DNA of 7,431 bases from JAVBOJ01 sp031550755 (GTDB lineage Bacteria > Bacillota > Clostridia > Oscillospirales > UBA929): assembly GCA_031550755.1 (NCBI GenBank), contig JAVBOJ010000121.1:1-7431 (forward strand). Reading direction: 5' to 3'. Numbering within the stretch: the stretch's first letter is position 1; each line of letters starts with the position of its first letter. Shown here piece after piece: positions 1-4,659 of the stretch. Position numbers and translations under genes: made by a program. Below the pieces are notes generated by a model. The model was not told the DNA's origin. It made no database searches and saw only the letters and a list, made by a program, of their open reading frames with translations.

Positions 1-125
1 CCGAAGCCGGGAGGCCTGCGATCCTCCGCGGGAGACGGAATCCCGAAGTGACTTTGTGGGTTTAAACAGACCCGTCACGCACCAAGCAGGGAGTCCGGCA
101 GGCTCTTACAAGCCTTCCGGGTTGT
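1..125 (-). ncRNA. Possible structured non-coding RNA, 5' part (runs off the left edge)
   Basis: No convincing protein gene is present here. Read on the minus strand from the promoter at 132-160, with a start expected near 125, the RNA would fold into successive hairpins: 120-117/98-95 plus 115-111/104-100 (CCGG and AGGCT stems around a TGTAAG loop); GTGAC/GTCAC with an inner GGGT/ACCC at about 78-49; a CGGGA/TCCCG stem near 46-29; and a GGAGG/CCTCC stem near 27-10. Length and spacing suggest a regulatory RNA such as 6S RNA, but I cannot match conserved bases with certainty. The opposite orientation is possible: on the plus strand the 95-120 hairpin is followed by a weak T run (128-134), which would make this the 3' end of an RNA or gene starting outside the window. 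Family and orientation are therefore inferences. Confidence 0.35.
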
Positions 126-131
126 GGTTTT

Positions 132-160
132 ATTGTAGCACAAAGCGCTCGGCATTGCAA
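132..160 (-). promoter_or_regulatory. Minus-strand sigma-A-type promoter with extended -10
   Basis: On the minus strand, TTGCAA (160-155) is followed after exactly 17 bases by TACAAT (137-132). TGC directly precedes the -10, giving an extended -10 element. Such AT-rich hexamers stand out in this GC-rich sequence. Transcription would start near 125 and run left, away from the DUF1292 gene, into the hairpin-rich stretch at the window edge. Confidence 0.6.
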
Positions 161-170
161 GAAAAAAGTC

Positions 171-195
171 GAAGCGCTCGCCGGGCCGGGTCGCG
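171..195. repeat. 25-bp direct repeat, copy 1
   Basis: This copy is identical over 25 bases to 338-362. It begins GAAGCGCTCG and ends CCGGGTCGCG. Its first half also occurs in shortened form at 143-152 (AAGCGCTCGG). The two full copies bound a palindrome-rich non-coding block. Confidence 0.85.
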
Positions 196-337
196 AAATA
201 AGGCAAGCGAAGACGAGCACCCAAAGGGTTCGCGCGCAGCGCAGTCTTATTTCGTGACGAAGCGCAGGTCTTTCCCGGAGTGCGCAACGCGCACGCAGGG
301 AAAACCGAAGCGGCAGAGCCCGAGCGAGCGTGACATA

Positions 338-362
338 GAAGCGCTCGCCGGGCCGGGTCGCG
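338..362. repeat. 25-bp direct repeat, copy 2
   Basis: Second identical copy of the repeat at 171-195. It ends 4 bases from the stop codon of the minus-strand DUF1292 gene. With its right flank it forms an inverted repeat, AAGCGC (339-344) with GCGCTT (360-365), so it could fold into a hairpin in the 3' end of that gene's mRNA. Confidence 0.85.
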
Positions 363-366
363 CTTT

Positions 367-642
367 CTACTCCTCGTCCTCGCTCAGCCGTTCCATAAAC
401 AGCTCATACACGGCCTCGAGCTCCTCGTCGGAATCCAGGGTGGACAAAACCTCCTCGCCGTCTTCCTCGTCGGCGCGGAGGATAATCATATCCACCTCGT
501 CGGCCTCGTCGGCCGTATCGGCGGGAATAAACGCCATGTAGCTTTTGCCGTTGTACTCCAGCGTATCCAGATGCTCCAGCTCAAATTCTTTTCCATCGTC
601 ATCGGTCAGGGTAATAAAATCGCTTCCGTATTCGTCACTCAC
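367..642 (-). CDS. DUF1292 (YrzB-like, UPF0473) acidic protein of unknown function
   Basis: This is a 91-residue protein starting at a GTG codon (642-640), with a strong GGAGGT (655-650) seven bases upstream. It is extremely acidic: about 34 Asp/Glu against 4 Lys/Arg. The N-terminal part (about residues 8-40: FITLTDDDGKEFELEHLDT, then YNGKSYMAFIP) matches the DUF1292 pattern of a hydrophobic strand, a DG-E turn and a Tyr-containing strand. The tail is almost entirely Asp, Glu and Leu. The family is common in Firmicutes, often beside ruvX (yrrK), and its biochemical role is not established. Here ruvX is absent from the window; the gene stands alone between the repeat block and a BofC-like gene 84 bp upstream. 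It has a possible promoter at 673-701. The family call is from recognition of the pattern and I am fairly sure of it. Confidence 0.8.
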   Translation of the reverse strand: MSDEYGSDFITLTDDDGKEFELEHLDTLEYNGKSYMAFIPADTADEADEVDMIILRADEEDGEEVLSTLDSDEELEAVYELFMERLSEDEE

Positions 643-672
643 GCAGCATACCTCCAGACAATAATTATCAAT

Positions 673-701
673 AGCATACCTCCAAATTGTCCGGAATGCA
701 A
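673..701 (-). promoter_or_regulatory. Possible promoter of the DUF1292 gene
   Basis: On the minus strand, TTGCAT (701-696) and TATGCT (678-673) are separated by 17 bases. This would give a start near 666 and a leader of about 24 bases before the GTG codon. The -10 lies inside a 12-bp repeat that also forms the gene's Shine-Dalgarno region. GATAAT, a few bases downstream, is an alternative -10 with a poorer -35. Confidence 0.4.
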
Positions 702-703
702 GT

Positions 704-727
704 AAAAAAACGCGGGCCGCCTACCGC
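704..727 (-). terminator. Weak rho-independent terminator after the BofC-like gene
   Basis: On the minus strand, a short GCGG/CCGC stem (727-724 with 715-712, 8-base loop) overlaps the stop codon and is followed at once by seven T residues (710-704). The T run is convincing but the 4-bp stem is weak, so this may be only partly active. Confidence 0.35.
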
Positions 728-1068
728 TATGATCCAAAATCCTCCAAAAGCATCAGGAGCTGTTCGGTGTTTGCCGCGAAAATCCCCTCGCGTAGGCTCT
801 GCCGGTCCGCCTGCCGCAGGGTGGCGGTTTGGATCTCGGTCAAGCGCTCGGGCGTATTCAATTCCTCGGCGCGATAAATGGCGATGACTCCGTCATATTC
901 CTTGAGAAGATAGGCGCCGTTTTCCAGCGCGGCCGCCTGTATCTGTCCCGGCGGAAGCGCCTGCGGCTGATCCTTGGACAGCGGCCACGACAGGGCCATC
1001 ACCACGATCGGCCCGGCCACCAGCGCCGCCATGACGCCGATGAGTCCTCTGCGCGTCCATTTTGACAT
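727..1068 (-). CDS. Membrane-anchored BofC C-terminal-domain-like protein
   Basis: This is a 113-residue protein. Start ATG (1068-1066) is preceded by GAAGG eight bases upstream. Residues 1-7 are basic (KWTRR), residues 8-28 form one hydrophobic segment with no obvious cleavage site, and the rest should lie outside the membrane. The extracytoplasmic part (about 51-113: GAYLLKEYDGVIAIY, then SLREGI and EQLLMLLEDFGS at the end) resembles the C-terminal domain of BofC, a forespore protein of Bacillus that acts in the SpoIVB signalling pathway for sigma-K activation. Full BofC is longer and has an N-terminal domain that is missing here. Many Clostridia have such short forms, and their role is not settled. 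It is divergently placed from the cysteine operon, with a possible minus-strand promoter at 1127-1156. The family call is moderately sure; a sporulation role is inference. Confidence 0.65.
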   Translation of the reverse strand: MSKWTRRGLIGVMAALVAGPIVVMALSWPLSKDQPQALPPGQIQAAALENGAYLLKEYDGVIAIYRAEELNTPERLTEIQTATLRQADRQSLREGIFAANTEQLLMLLEDFGS

Positions 1069-1126
1069 GAGAATTGCCTTCTTTCACCGTTATTGTTTGT
1101 CTCTATCGTTCCCAGTTTTTTCTTGT

Positions 1127-1156
1127 TTTATACGGGATACTTGACACTTGTTCCAA
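1127..1156 (-). promoter_or_regulatory. Possible promoter of the BofC-like gene
   Basis: On the minus strand, TTGGAA (1156-1151) lies 18 bases before TATAAA (1132-1127), with transcription expected from about 1120. It overlaps the plus-strand promoter at 1141-1169, so RNA polymerase could probably not occupy both at once. A sporulation sigma-factor promoter is possible instead, but I saw no clear one. Confidence 0.35.
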
Positions 1157-1169
1157 ATCGCGATAATAT
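1141..1169 (+). promoter_or_regulatory. Strong promoter of the cysE operon
   Basis: A perfect -35 TTGACA (1141-1146), a 17-base spacer and TAATAT (1164-1169), one mismatch from consensus, predict a start near 1176. It lies directly upstream of the T-box leader, so control is expected by termination rather than by initiation. Confidence 0.85.
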
Positions 1170-1191
1170 ACTGGTAACAATCGAATATCTC

Positions 1192-1437
1192 CGCGATGAA
1201 CGGAAAGAGTAAGGGATCCCGCCCCGCGACAGAGACGGAAGGCCATCGGCTGAAAGCCTTCCCCGCCGGGTCGCCCCCGAAGTGCCTCCGTGAGCGTGAA
1301 AAGGGGAACGCCGCAAGGCCGTGTATCCTTTTCCGGACTGACCTCCGTTACGGGGTCTCTGAGCGCGGTTTTGGCCGCGGAAGAAGAGTGGAACCGCGGA
1401 CTGTCCGCCTCTTTTACGAGGGCGGGCTTTTTATTTT
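1192..1437 (+). promoter_or_regulatory. T-box riboswitch, tRNA-Cys-responsive
   Basis: All core parts are visible. Stem I is closed by CGC/GCG (1192-1194 with 1294-1296) and ACGGA/TCCGT (1200-1204 with 1287-1291). Its specifier loop has the AGTA motif (1208-1211) on one side and GAAGTGCC (1279-1286) on the other, placing the specifier codon TGC (Cys) at 1283-1285. The distal arm is GGAAGGC/GCCTTCC (1237-1243 with 1256-1262). Stem III is CGCGG/CCGCG (1364-1368 with 1375-1379). The T-box sequence AGAGTGGAACCGCGG is at 1385-1399. Antiterminator pairing is AGAG with CTCT (1409-1412) and GCGG with CCGC (1405-1408), leaving the 1389-1395 bulge that begins TGGA. Its A fits the U discriminator base of tRNA-Cys, independently supporting the cysteine call. 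Uncharged tRNA-Cys should stabilise the antiterminator and allow transcription of cysE and downstream genes. Confidence 0.95.
1403..1437 (+). terminator. Regulated rho-independent terminator of the T-box
   Basis: GTCCGCCTC (1403-1411) pairs with GAGGGCGGGC (1418-1427) with one bulged G, followed by TTTTTATTTTT (1427-1437 region). The 5' arm is shared with the antiterminator (1405-1412), so the two structures exclude each other, as expected for a transcription-attenuating T-box. Confidence 0.9.
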
Positions 1438-1460
1438 TGAATCAAAGTGAGTGAACTCCC

Positions 1461-2096
1461 ATGTCCACAAAAAGCAAAGAAGAAATTGCCTCCATCCGGG
1501 AACGAGACCCGGCGGCGCGCTCCAATCTGGAGGTGCGTTTTCTCTACCCCGGCTTTCGCGCCGTGCGCGCCTATCGCCGCGCCCACTGGCTGCACCTGCG
1601 CGGTTTCCGGTTTCTGGCGCGGTGGATCTCCCAGCGCGCCGCCCGCAAAACCGGCATTGAAATTCACCCCGGCGCGACCATCGGCAAGGGCCTGTTTATT
1701 GATCACGGGGCCGGCGTGGTCATCGGCGAAACCACCGAAATCGGCGACAATGTCACGATTTATCAGGGCGTTACCCTCGGCGGCACCGGCAAGGACACCG
1801 GCAAGCGCCATCCCACCATCGGCAACAATGTGATGATCGGCGCGGGCGCACGGGTGCTGGGGCCCTTCAAGGTGGGGGACAATTCCAAGGTCGCCGCCGG
1901 CGCGGTCGTGCTGGAGGAAATGCCGCCGAACTCCACCGCCGTGGGCGTCCCGGCGCGGCTGGTGCGCATCGGCGGGCAAAAGGTGCAGCCGCTGGATCAG
2001 GTGCACATCCCCGACCCGGTGGCGCAGGAGCTGTGCGCCCTGCGGCTGAAAATCGAGCATTTGGAAGAAAAGCTGGCGCAAGCCGGGGAAAACTGA
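1461..2096 (+). CDS. cysE: Serine O-acetyltransferase
   Basis: It transfers acetyl from acetyl-CoA to L-serine, making O-acetylserine, the precursor used by cysteine synthase; it acts in the cytoplasm. The protein has 211 residues. An N-terminal helical region (1-66, with the family-typical RDPAARSNLEV and Tyr/Arg-rich helix) is followed by a left-handed beta-helix of hexapeptide repeats (about 67-165). Catalytic Asp81-His82 (in FIDHGAG) and His117 (in GKRHPTI) match the E. coli CysE Asp157-His158 and His193 positions. GVTLGGTGK and GVPARLV are hallmark segments. It is the short bacterial form, lacking the long N-terminal domain of E. coli CysE (273 residues). The C-terminal tail (184-209) looks like a coiled coil. 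ATG 1461 is the only possible start because an in-frame stop lies at 1452; the ribosome site is weak (AAGTGAG). It is the first gene after the cysteine T-box, 24 bases beyond the terminator T run, so it should be induced when tRNA-Cys is uncharged. Confidence 0.95.
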   Translation: MSTKSKEEIASIRERDPAARSNLEVRFLYPGFRAVRAYRRAHWLHLRGFRFLARWISQRAARKTGIEIHPGATIGKGLFIDHGAGVVIGETTEIGDNVTIYQGVTLGGTGKDTGKRHPTIGNNVMIGAGARVLGPFKVGDNSKVAAGAVVLEEMPPNSTAVGVPARLVRIGGQKVQPLDQVHIPDPVAQELCALRLKIEHLEEKLAQAGEN

Positions 2097-2097
2097 T

Positions 2098-2823
2098 ATG
2101 CGTACCAAACGAAGGCGCGTCGCGCTGATCGTTTTGGCCCTCCTGCCGCTGTTGGGCTACGGCCTGTTCTGGATGCGGCGGGCCACTGCCCCCCAGGTGT
2201 TCGGCGTCTCGGTGCTGTCGGTGGAGACGCGGGAAAAGGTGCTGGCGCTGACCTTTGACGACGGCCCGAATCCCGACACCACCGAACGGATTCTCGCGCT
2301 GTTGGTGCAATATGACGCCAAGGCGACGTTTTTTATGATCGGCCAAAACGCCGAGGCTCATCCGGCGCTCGTCACCGCGGTCTACACCGCCGGCCACGAG
2401 CTGGGTAACCATTCGTGGAGCCATCAGGCGCTGATTTATAGGAGCCCCGCCTTTGTGCGGCAGGAAATTGACGCCACGGACAGCCTCCTGCGCGAGCTGG
2501 GATACACCGGGACGATTCATTTCCGCGCGCCGTACGGCCACAAAATGTTTGTCCTGCCGTATATCCTCATGCAATCGGACAGAAAACATATTTTGTGGAG
2601 CATTGAACTGAACGACTGGGACAGTCCCGCGCCCGAGGAGATGCTCCGGGTCTTTGACGAGCAGGCTCGTCCGGGCGCCATCCTGCTGCTGCATGACGGA
2701 TACACCGGCGAGCCGCAGCCCCGGGACGCGACCGTGGCGCTGACCGAGCTGATCCTGCAAAGATACTCCGCGTTGGGGTATCAATTTGTGACCGTCGGCG
2801 AGCTGCTTTCGTATACACAATGA
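2098..2823 (+). CDS. Membrane-anchored polysaccharide deacetylase (NodB family, CE4)
   Basis: This 241-residue protein has a basic start (MRTKRRR) and a hydrophobic segment at 8-25, suggesting a signal anchor with the enzyme outside the membrane. The NodB domain (about 45-238) contains the five family motifs: TFDDGP (52-57, Asp54 as base and Asp55 as metal ligand), HSWSH (105-109, His105 and His109 as metal ligands), RAPYG (143-147), DW (173-174) and LLHDG (197-201, His199 as acid). All expected catalytic residues are present, so it is probably an active metal-dependent deacetylase. Substrates in this family include peptidoglycan N-acetylglucosamine or N-acetylmuramic acid, chitin fragments and exopolysaccharide; the sequence does not decide which. 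It starts one base after the cysE stop, with GGGGA as ribosome site, and its stop overlaps the region of the next gene's ribosome site. It has no obvious tie to cysteine metabolism. Confidence 0.9.
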   Translation: MRTKRRRVALIVLALLPLLGYGLFWMRRATAPQVFGVSVLSVETREKVLALTFDDGPNPDTTERILALLVQYDAKATFFMIGQNAEAHPALVTAVYTAGHELGNHSWSHQALIYRSPAFVRQEIDATDSLLRELGYTGTIHFRAPYGHKMFVLPYILMQSDRKHILWSIELNDWDSPAPEEMLRVFDEQARPGAILLLHDGYTGEPQPRDATVALTELILQRYSALGYQFVTVGELLSYTQ

Positions 2824-2828
2824 AGGAG
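2823..2828 (+). promoter_or_regulatory. Ribosome binding site that fixes the start of the PH-domain gene
   Basis: AAGGAG lies 9 bases before ATG 2838. The earlier in-frame ATG at 2820 overlaps the preceding stop codon, would place this site inside the coding region, and has no good site of its own. Confidence 0.75.
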
Positions 2829-2837
2829 AGGATTTTC

Positions 2838-3242
2838 ATGAAAAACAATTCCGTCAACATCGACTCCCTCTGGCGCGACCGCAAGCGCACCCTGTTCGGC
2901 CTGCCCTGGTCGTTTACCAAATATCGCCTGACCGGCGAAAAGCTCTATGTCACCACCGGCCTGTTTTCCACCAAGGAGGAGGAGGTTCGTCTCTATCGCA
3001 TCATGGACGTGACCCTCAAGCGCTCCTTTGGGGAAAAGCTGTTTCGGCTGGGGACGCTGCACGTCTGCTCGGCGGACAAGTCCACGCCGGAGTTTGACAT
3101 CCGCCGGATCAAAAAATCCCGCCATGTGCGCGACCTGCTGTCGGGCGCGGTGGAAGAGCAGCGCAGCGAAAAGGGCATCGTCGGCCGCGAATTCCTCGGC
3201 GACGACATCGACGCCGATTTTGACGGCCCCATGGGGCACTAA
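2838..3242 (+). CDS. Small bacterial PH-domain protein (bPH_2/DUF304-like), function unknown
   Basis: This 134-residue protein has no membrane segment. Residues about 18-108 look like a bacterial pleckstrin-homology fold: TKYRLTGEKLYVTTGLFSTKEEEV, then LYRIMDVTLKRSF, then a strand and DIRRIKKSRHVRDLL. This is the pattern seen in the YdbS/YdbT-type bPH_2 domain, in which a strand reading Y-LT-E-L is followed by a GL segment and an arginine-containing 'I-DV' segment. Unlike YdbS and YdbT it has no transmembrane pair, so it would be cytoplasmic unless bound to a membrane partner. The C-terminal 25 residues are acidic (GDDIDADFDG) and probably flexible. It sits between the deacetylase and cysS, 17 bp before cysS, and is probably co-transcribed. 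The domain call is moderately sure; no function can be named. Confidence 0.7.
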   Translation: MKNNSVNIDSLWRDRKRTLFGLPWSFTKYRLTGEKLYVTTGLFSTKEEEVRLYRIMDVTLKRSFGEKLFRLGTLHVCSADKSTPEFDIRRIKKSRHVRDLLSGAVEEQRSEKGIVGREFLGDDIDADFDGPMGH

Positions 3243-3259
3243 ACCGAAGGAGACCATCC

Positions 3260-4654
3260 ATGAAAATTTTCAATACCCTGTCCCGCCAAAAAGAGGAATT
3301 TGTCCCCCAGACGCCGGGTGCGGCCCGCATTTACTGCTGCGGCCCGACGGTCTATAACCTCATCCACGTCGGCAACGCCCGCCCGATGATCGTCTTTGAC
3401 GTGCTGCGCCGGCACTTGGAGCATCAAGGGTATACCGTCACCTTTGCGCAAAATTTTACCGACATTGACGACAAGGTCATACGCCGCGCCGTGGACGAGG
3501 GCGTCTCGTTTGCCGACATCGCCGCGCGGTATATCGCCGAATACAAAAAAGACGCCGAGGGGCTGGGCGTGCGCCCGGCCGACCTCGCGCCGCTGGCCAC
3601 CGACAATATGGACGCCATCTTGGAGCTGGTCAAAACGCTGGTGGACAAGGGCTTTGCCTATCCCACCTCCGACGGGGTGTACTTCCGGGTCTCCCGCTTT
3701 GCCGAATACGGCAAGCTCTCCCATCAGCCGCTGGAGGATTTGTCCGCCGGGGCGCGGGTGGCTGTCGGCGAGGACAAGGAAAACCCCATGGACTTCGCCC
3801 TGTGGAAGCTGGCCAAGCCCGGCGAGCCGTCGTGGGAATCCCCTTGGGGCGCGGGCCGTCCCGGCTGGCATATCGAATGCTCGGCCATGGCCGGGCGGCA
3901 TCTGGGCGACACGGTGGACATCCACTGCGGCGGGCAGGATCTCATCTTCCCGCACCATGAAAACGAGATCGCCCAGTCGGAGGCCGCCCACGGCGTGCCC
4001 TTTGCCCGCTACTGGATGCACAATGGATTTTTGAGTGTGGACAACACCAAAATGTCCAAGTCGCTGGGCAATTTTTTCACCGTCCGCGACGCCGCCGAGG
4101 CCTACGGCTATGAGGCCATCCGGCTGTTTATGCTGTCGGCGCACTACCGCAGCCCGGTCAATTATTCCGCCGAATCGCTGACCCAGGCGCAGGCATCGCT
4201 TTCGCGGCTGTACACCGCGCGGGACAATCTGAAATTCCTCACCGAAAACGCCGCCGGCGAACACGCCGAGGCGGAAAAAAACTTTCTGGCCACCCTGCCG
4301 GCTTATCGGGCGCGGTTTGACGCGGCGCTGGACGACGACCTCAACACCGCCGACGCGCTGGGCGTGCTGTTCGAGCTTGTGCGGGACGTAAACACCCACG
4401 TCATCGGCGCGCCGTCGCGCAAGCTGGCGAGCGCCTGTCTGGAGACGCTGGGCGAGCTTTGCTCCGTGCTGGGTCTGCTCTATAAAAAGGAAGAAGCCTC
4501 GCTGGACGACGAAATCGAGACGCTGATCGAGGCGCGGCAGACCGCCCGCAAAAACCGGGATTTCAAGGAGGCCGACCGTCTGCGCGACGCGCTGAAGGAA
4601 AAGGGCATTCATTTGGAGGACACGCCGCAGGGCGTCAAATGGCGGAGGGAGTGA
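3260..4654 (+). CDS. cysS: Cysteinyl-tRNA synthetase
   Basis: A class I aminoacyl-tRNA synthetase that charges tRNA-Cys with cysteine in the cytoplasm. Its 464 residues are close to the E. coli enzyme (461). The HIGH-type signature is HVGN (36-39) after CCGPTVYN, and KMSKS is at 264-268. Zinc ligands expected from the E. coli enzyme are present: Cys27, Cys207 (WHIECSAM), His232 and Glu236 (PHHENEIAQS). The catalytic fold is followed by the DALR-type helical region (about 340-410, with DDDLNTADALGVL) and the C-terminal RQxARKxRDFKEADRLRD helix typical of CysRS. ATG 3260 has AAGGAG seven bases upstream. Placing cysS in a cysteine T-box operon with cysE fits known Firmicutes gene order and gives feedback: low charging of tRNA-Cys raises both cysteine synthesis and the synthetase. 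Its last codons overlap the ribosome site of polA. Confidence 0.97.
   Translation: MKIFNTLSRQKEEFVPQTPGAARIYCCGPTVYNLIHVGNARPMIVFDVLRRHLEHQGYTVTFAQNFTDIDDKVIRRAVDEGVSFADIAARYIAEYKKDAEGLGVRPADLAPLATDNMDAILELVKTLVDKGFAYPTSDGVYFRVSRFAEYGKLSHQPLEDLSAGARVAVGEDKENPMDFALWKLAKPGEPSWESPWGAGRPGWHIECSAMAGRHLGDTVDIHCGGQDLIFPHHENEIAQSEAAHGVPFARYWMHNGFLSVDNTKMSKSLGNFFTVRDAAEAYGYEAIRLFMLSAHYRSPVNYSAESLTQAQASLSRLYTARDNLKFLTENAAGEHAEAEKNFLATLPAYRARFDAALDDDLNTADALGVLFELVRDVNTHVIGAPSRKLASACLETLGELCSVLGLLYKKEEASLDDEIETLIEARQTARKNRDFKEADRLRDALKEKGIHLEDTPQGVKWRRE
4459..4486 (+). promoter_or_regulatory. Possible internal promoter within cysS upstream of polA
   Basis: TTGCTC (4459-4464) and TATAAA (4481-4486) are 16 bases apart, inside the 3' part of cysS and about 170 bases before the polA start. 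The match is moderate and the codons (Leu-Tyr-Lys-Lys) could produce it by chance. It would free polA and the phosphatase from T-box control. Confidence 0.25.
4644..4651 (+). promoter_or_regulatory. Ribosome binding site that fixes the polA start
   Basis: GGAGGGAG ends 8 bases before GTG 4660. The longer in-frame ATG at 4639 lies upstream of this site and has no purine-rich site before it. The GTG start also gives the family-typical N-terminus MKLMVLDGNS. Confidence 0.7.
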
Positions 4655-4659
4655 ACCGC

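Larger units (their letters stand above)
171..362. repeat. Palindrome-rich non-coding block bounded by direct repeats
   Basis: The 192-bp block between and including the two 25-bp repeats contains nested inverted repeats. CGAAATAAG (194-202) pairs with CTTATTTCG (246-254), with a small ACCC/GGGT hairpin inside (219-229). A second hairpin at 271-303 has TTTCCC/GGGAAA outside and GTGCGC/GCGCAC inside around an AAC loop. Long reading frames cross it, but their composition (runs of Ser and Arg) and their antisense overlap with the DUF1292 gene argue against coding. It resembles a REP-like or miniature interspersed element located downstream of a gene. Whether it recurs in the genome cannot be seen from one window. 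Confidence 0.5.

Noticed and set aside
271..303. Hairpin TTTCCC...GGGAAA as a terminator for the DUF1292 gene
   Set aside because: The stem has a 3x3 internal loop and no T run follows it on the minus strand. It fits better as part of the palindromic block.
171..362. CRISPR array
   Set aside because: There are only two full repeat copies, 167 bp apart, with palindromes in between. Array spacing and repeat number do not fit.
56..541. 161-codon plus-strand reading frame across the left region
   Set aside because: It is rich in Ser and Arg, crosses the repeat block, runs antisense through the DUF1292 gene and has no ribosome site. It is a by-product of high GC content.
639..677. A 12-codon minus-strand leader frame (MLLIIIVWRYAA) whose stop overlaps the DUF1292 GTG as GTGA
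   Set aside because: Its GGAGGT touches the ATG with no spacing, so initiation is unlikely, and TATGCT there may be the -10 box rather than transcribed RNA.
1196..1450. 84-codon plus-strand frame within the leader
   Set aside because: It covers the T-box stems and the terminator, which explain the sequence completely.
1431..2108. 225-codon minus-strand frame opposite cysE, and similar long antisense frames opposite the deacetylase, cysS and polA
   Set aside because: Each lies opposite a gene with clear family motifs, has a composition typical of reversed GC-rich codons and shows no recognisable domain.
4639..4659. ATG 4639 as the start of polA
   Set aside because: It has no ribosome site, lies before the GGAGGGAG site and adds seven residues not seen in the family. 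GTG 4660 fits better.
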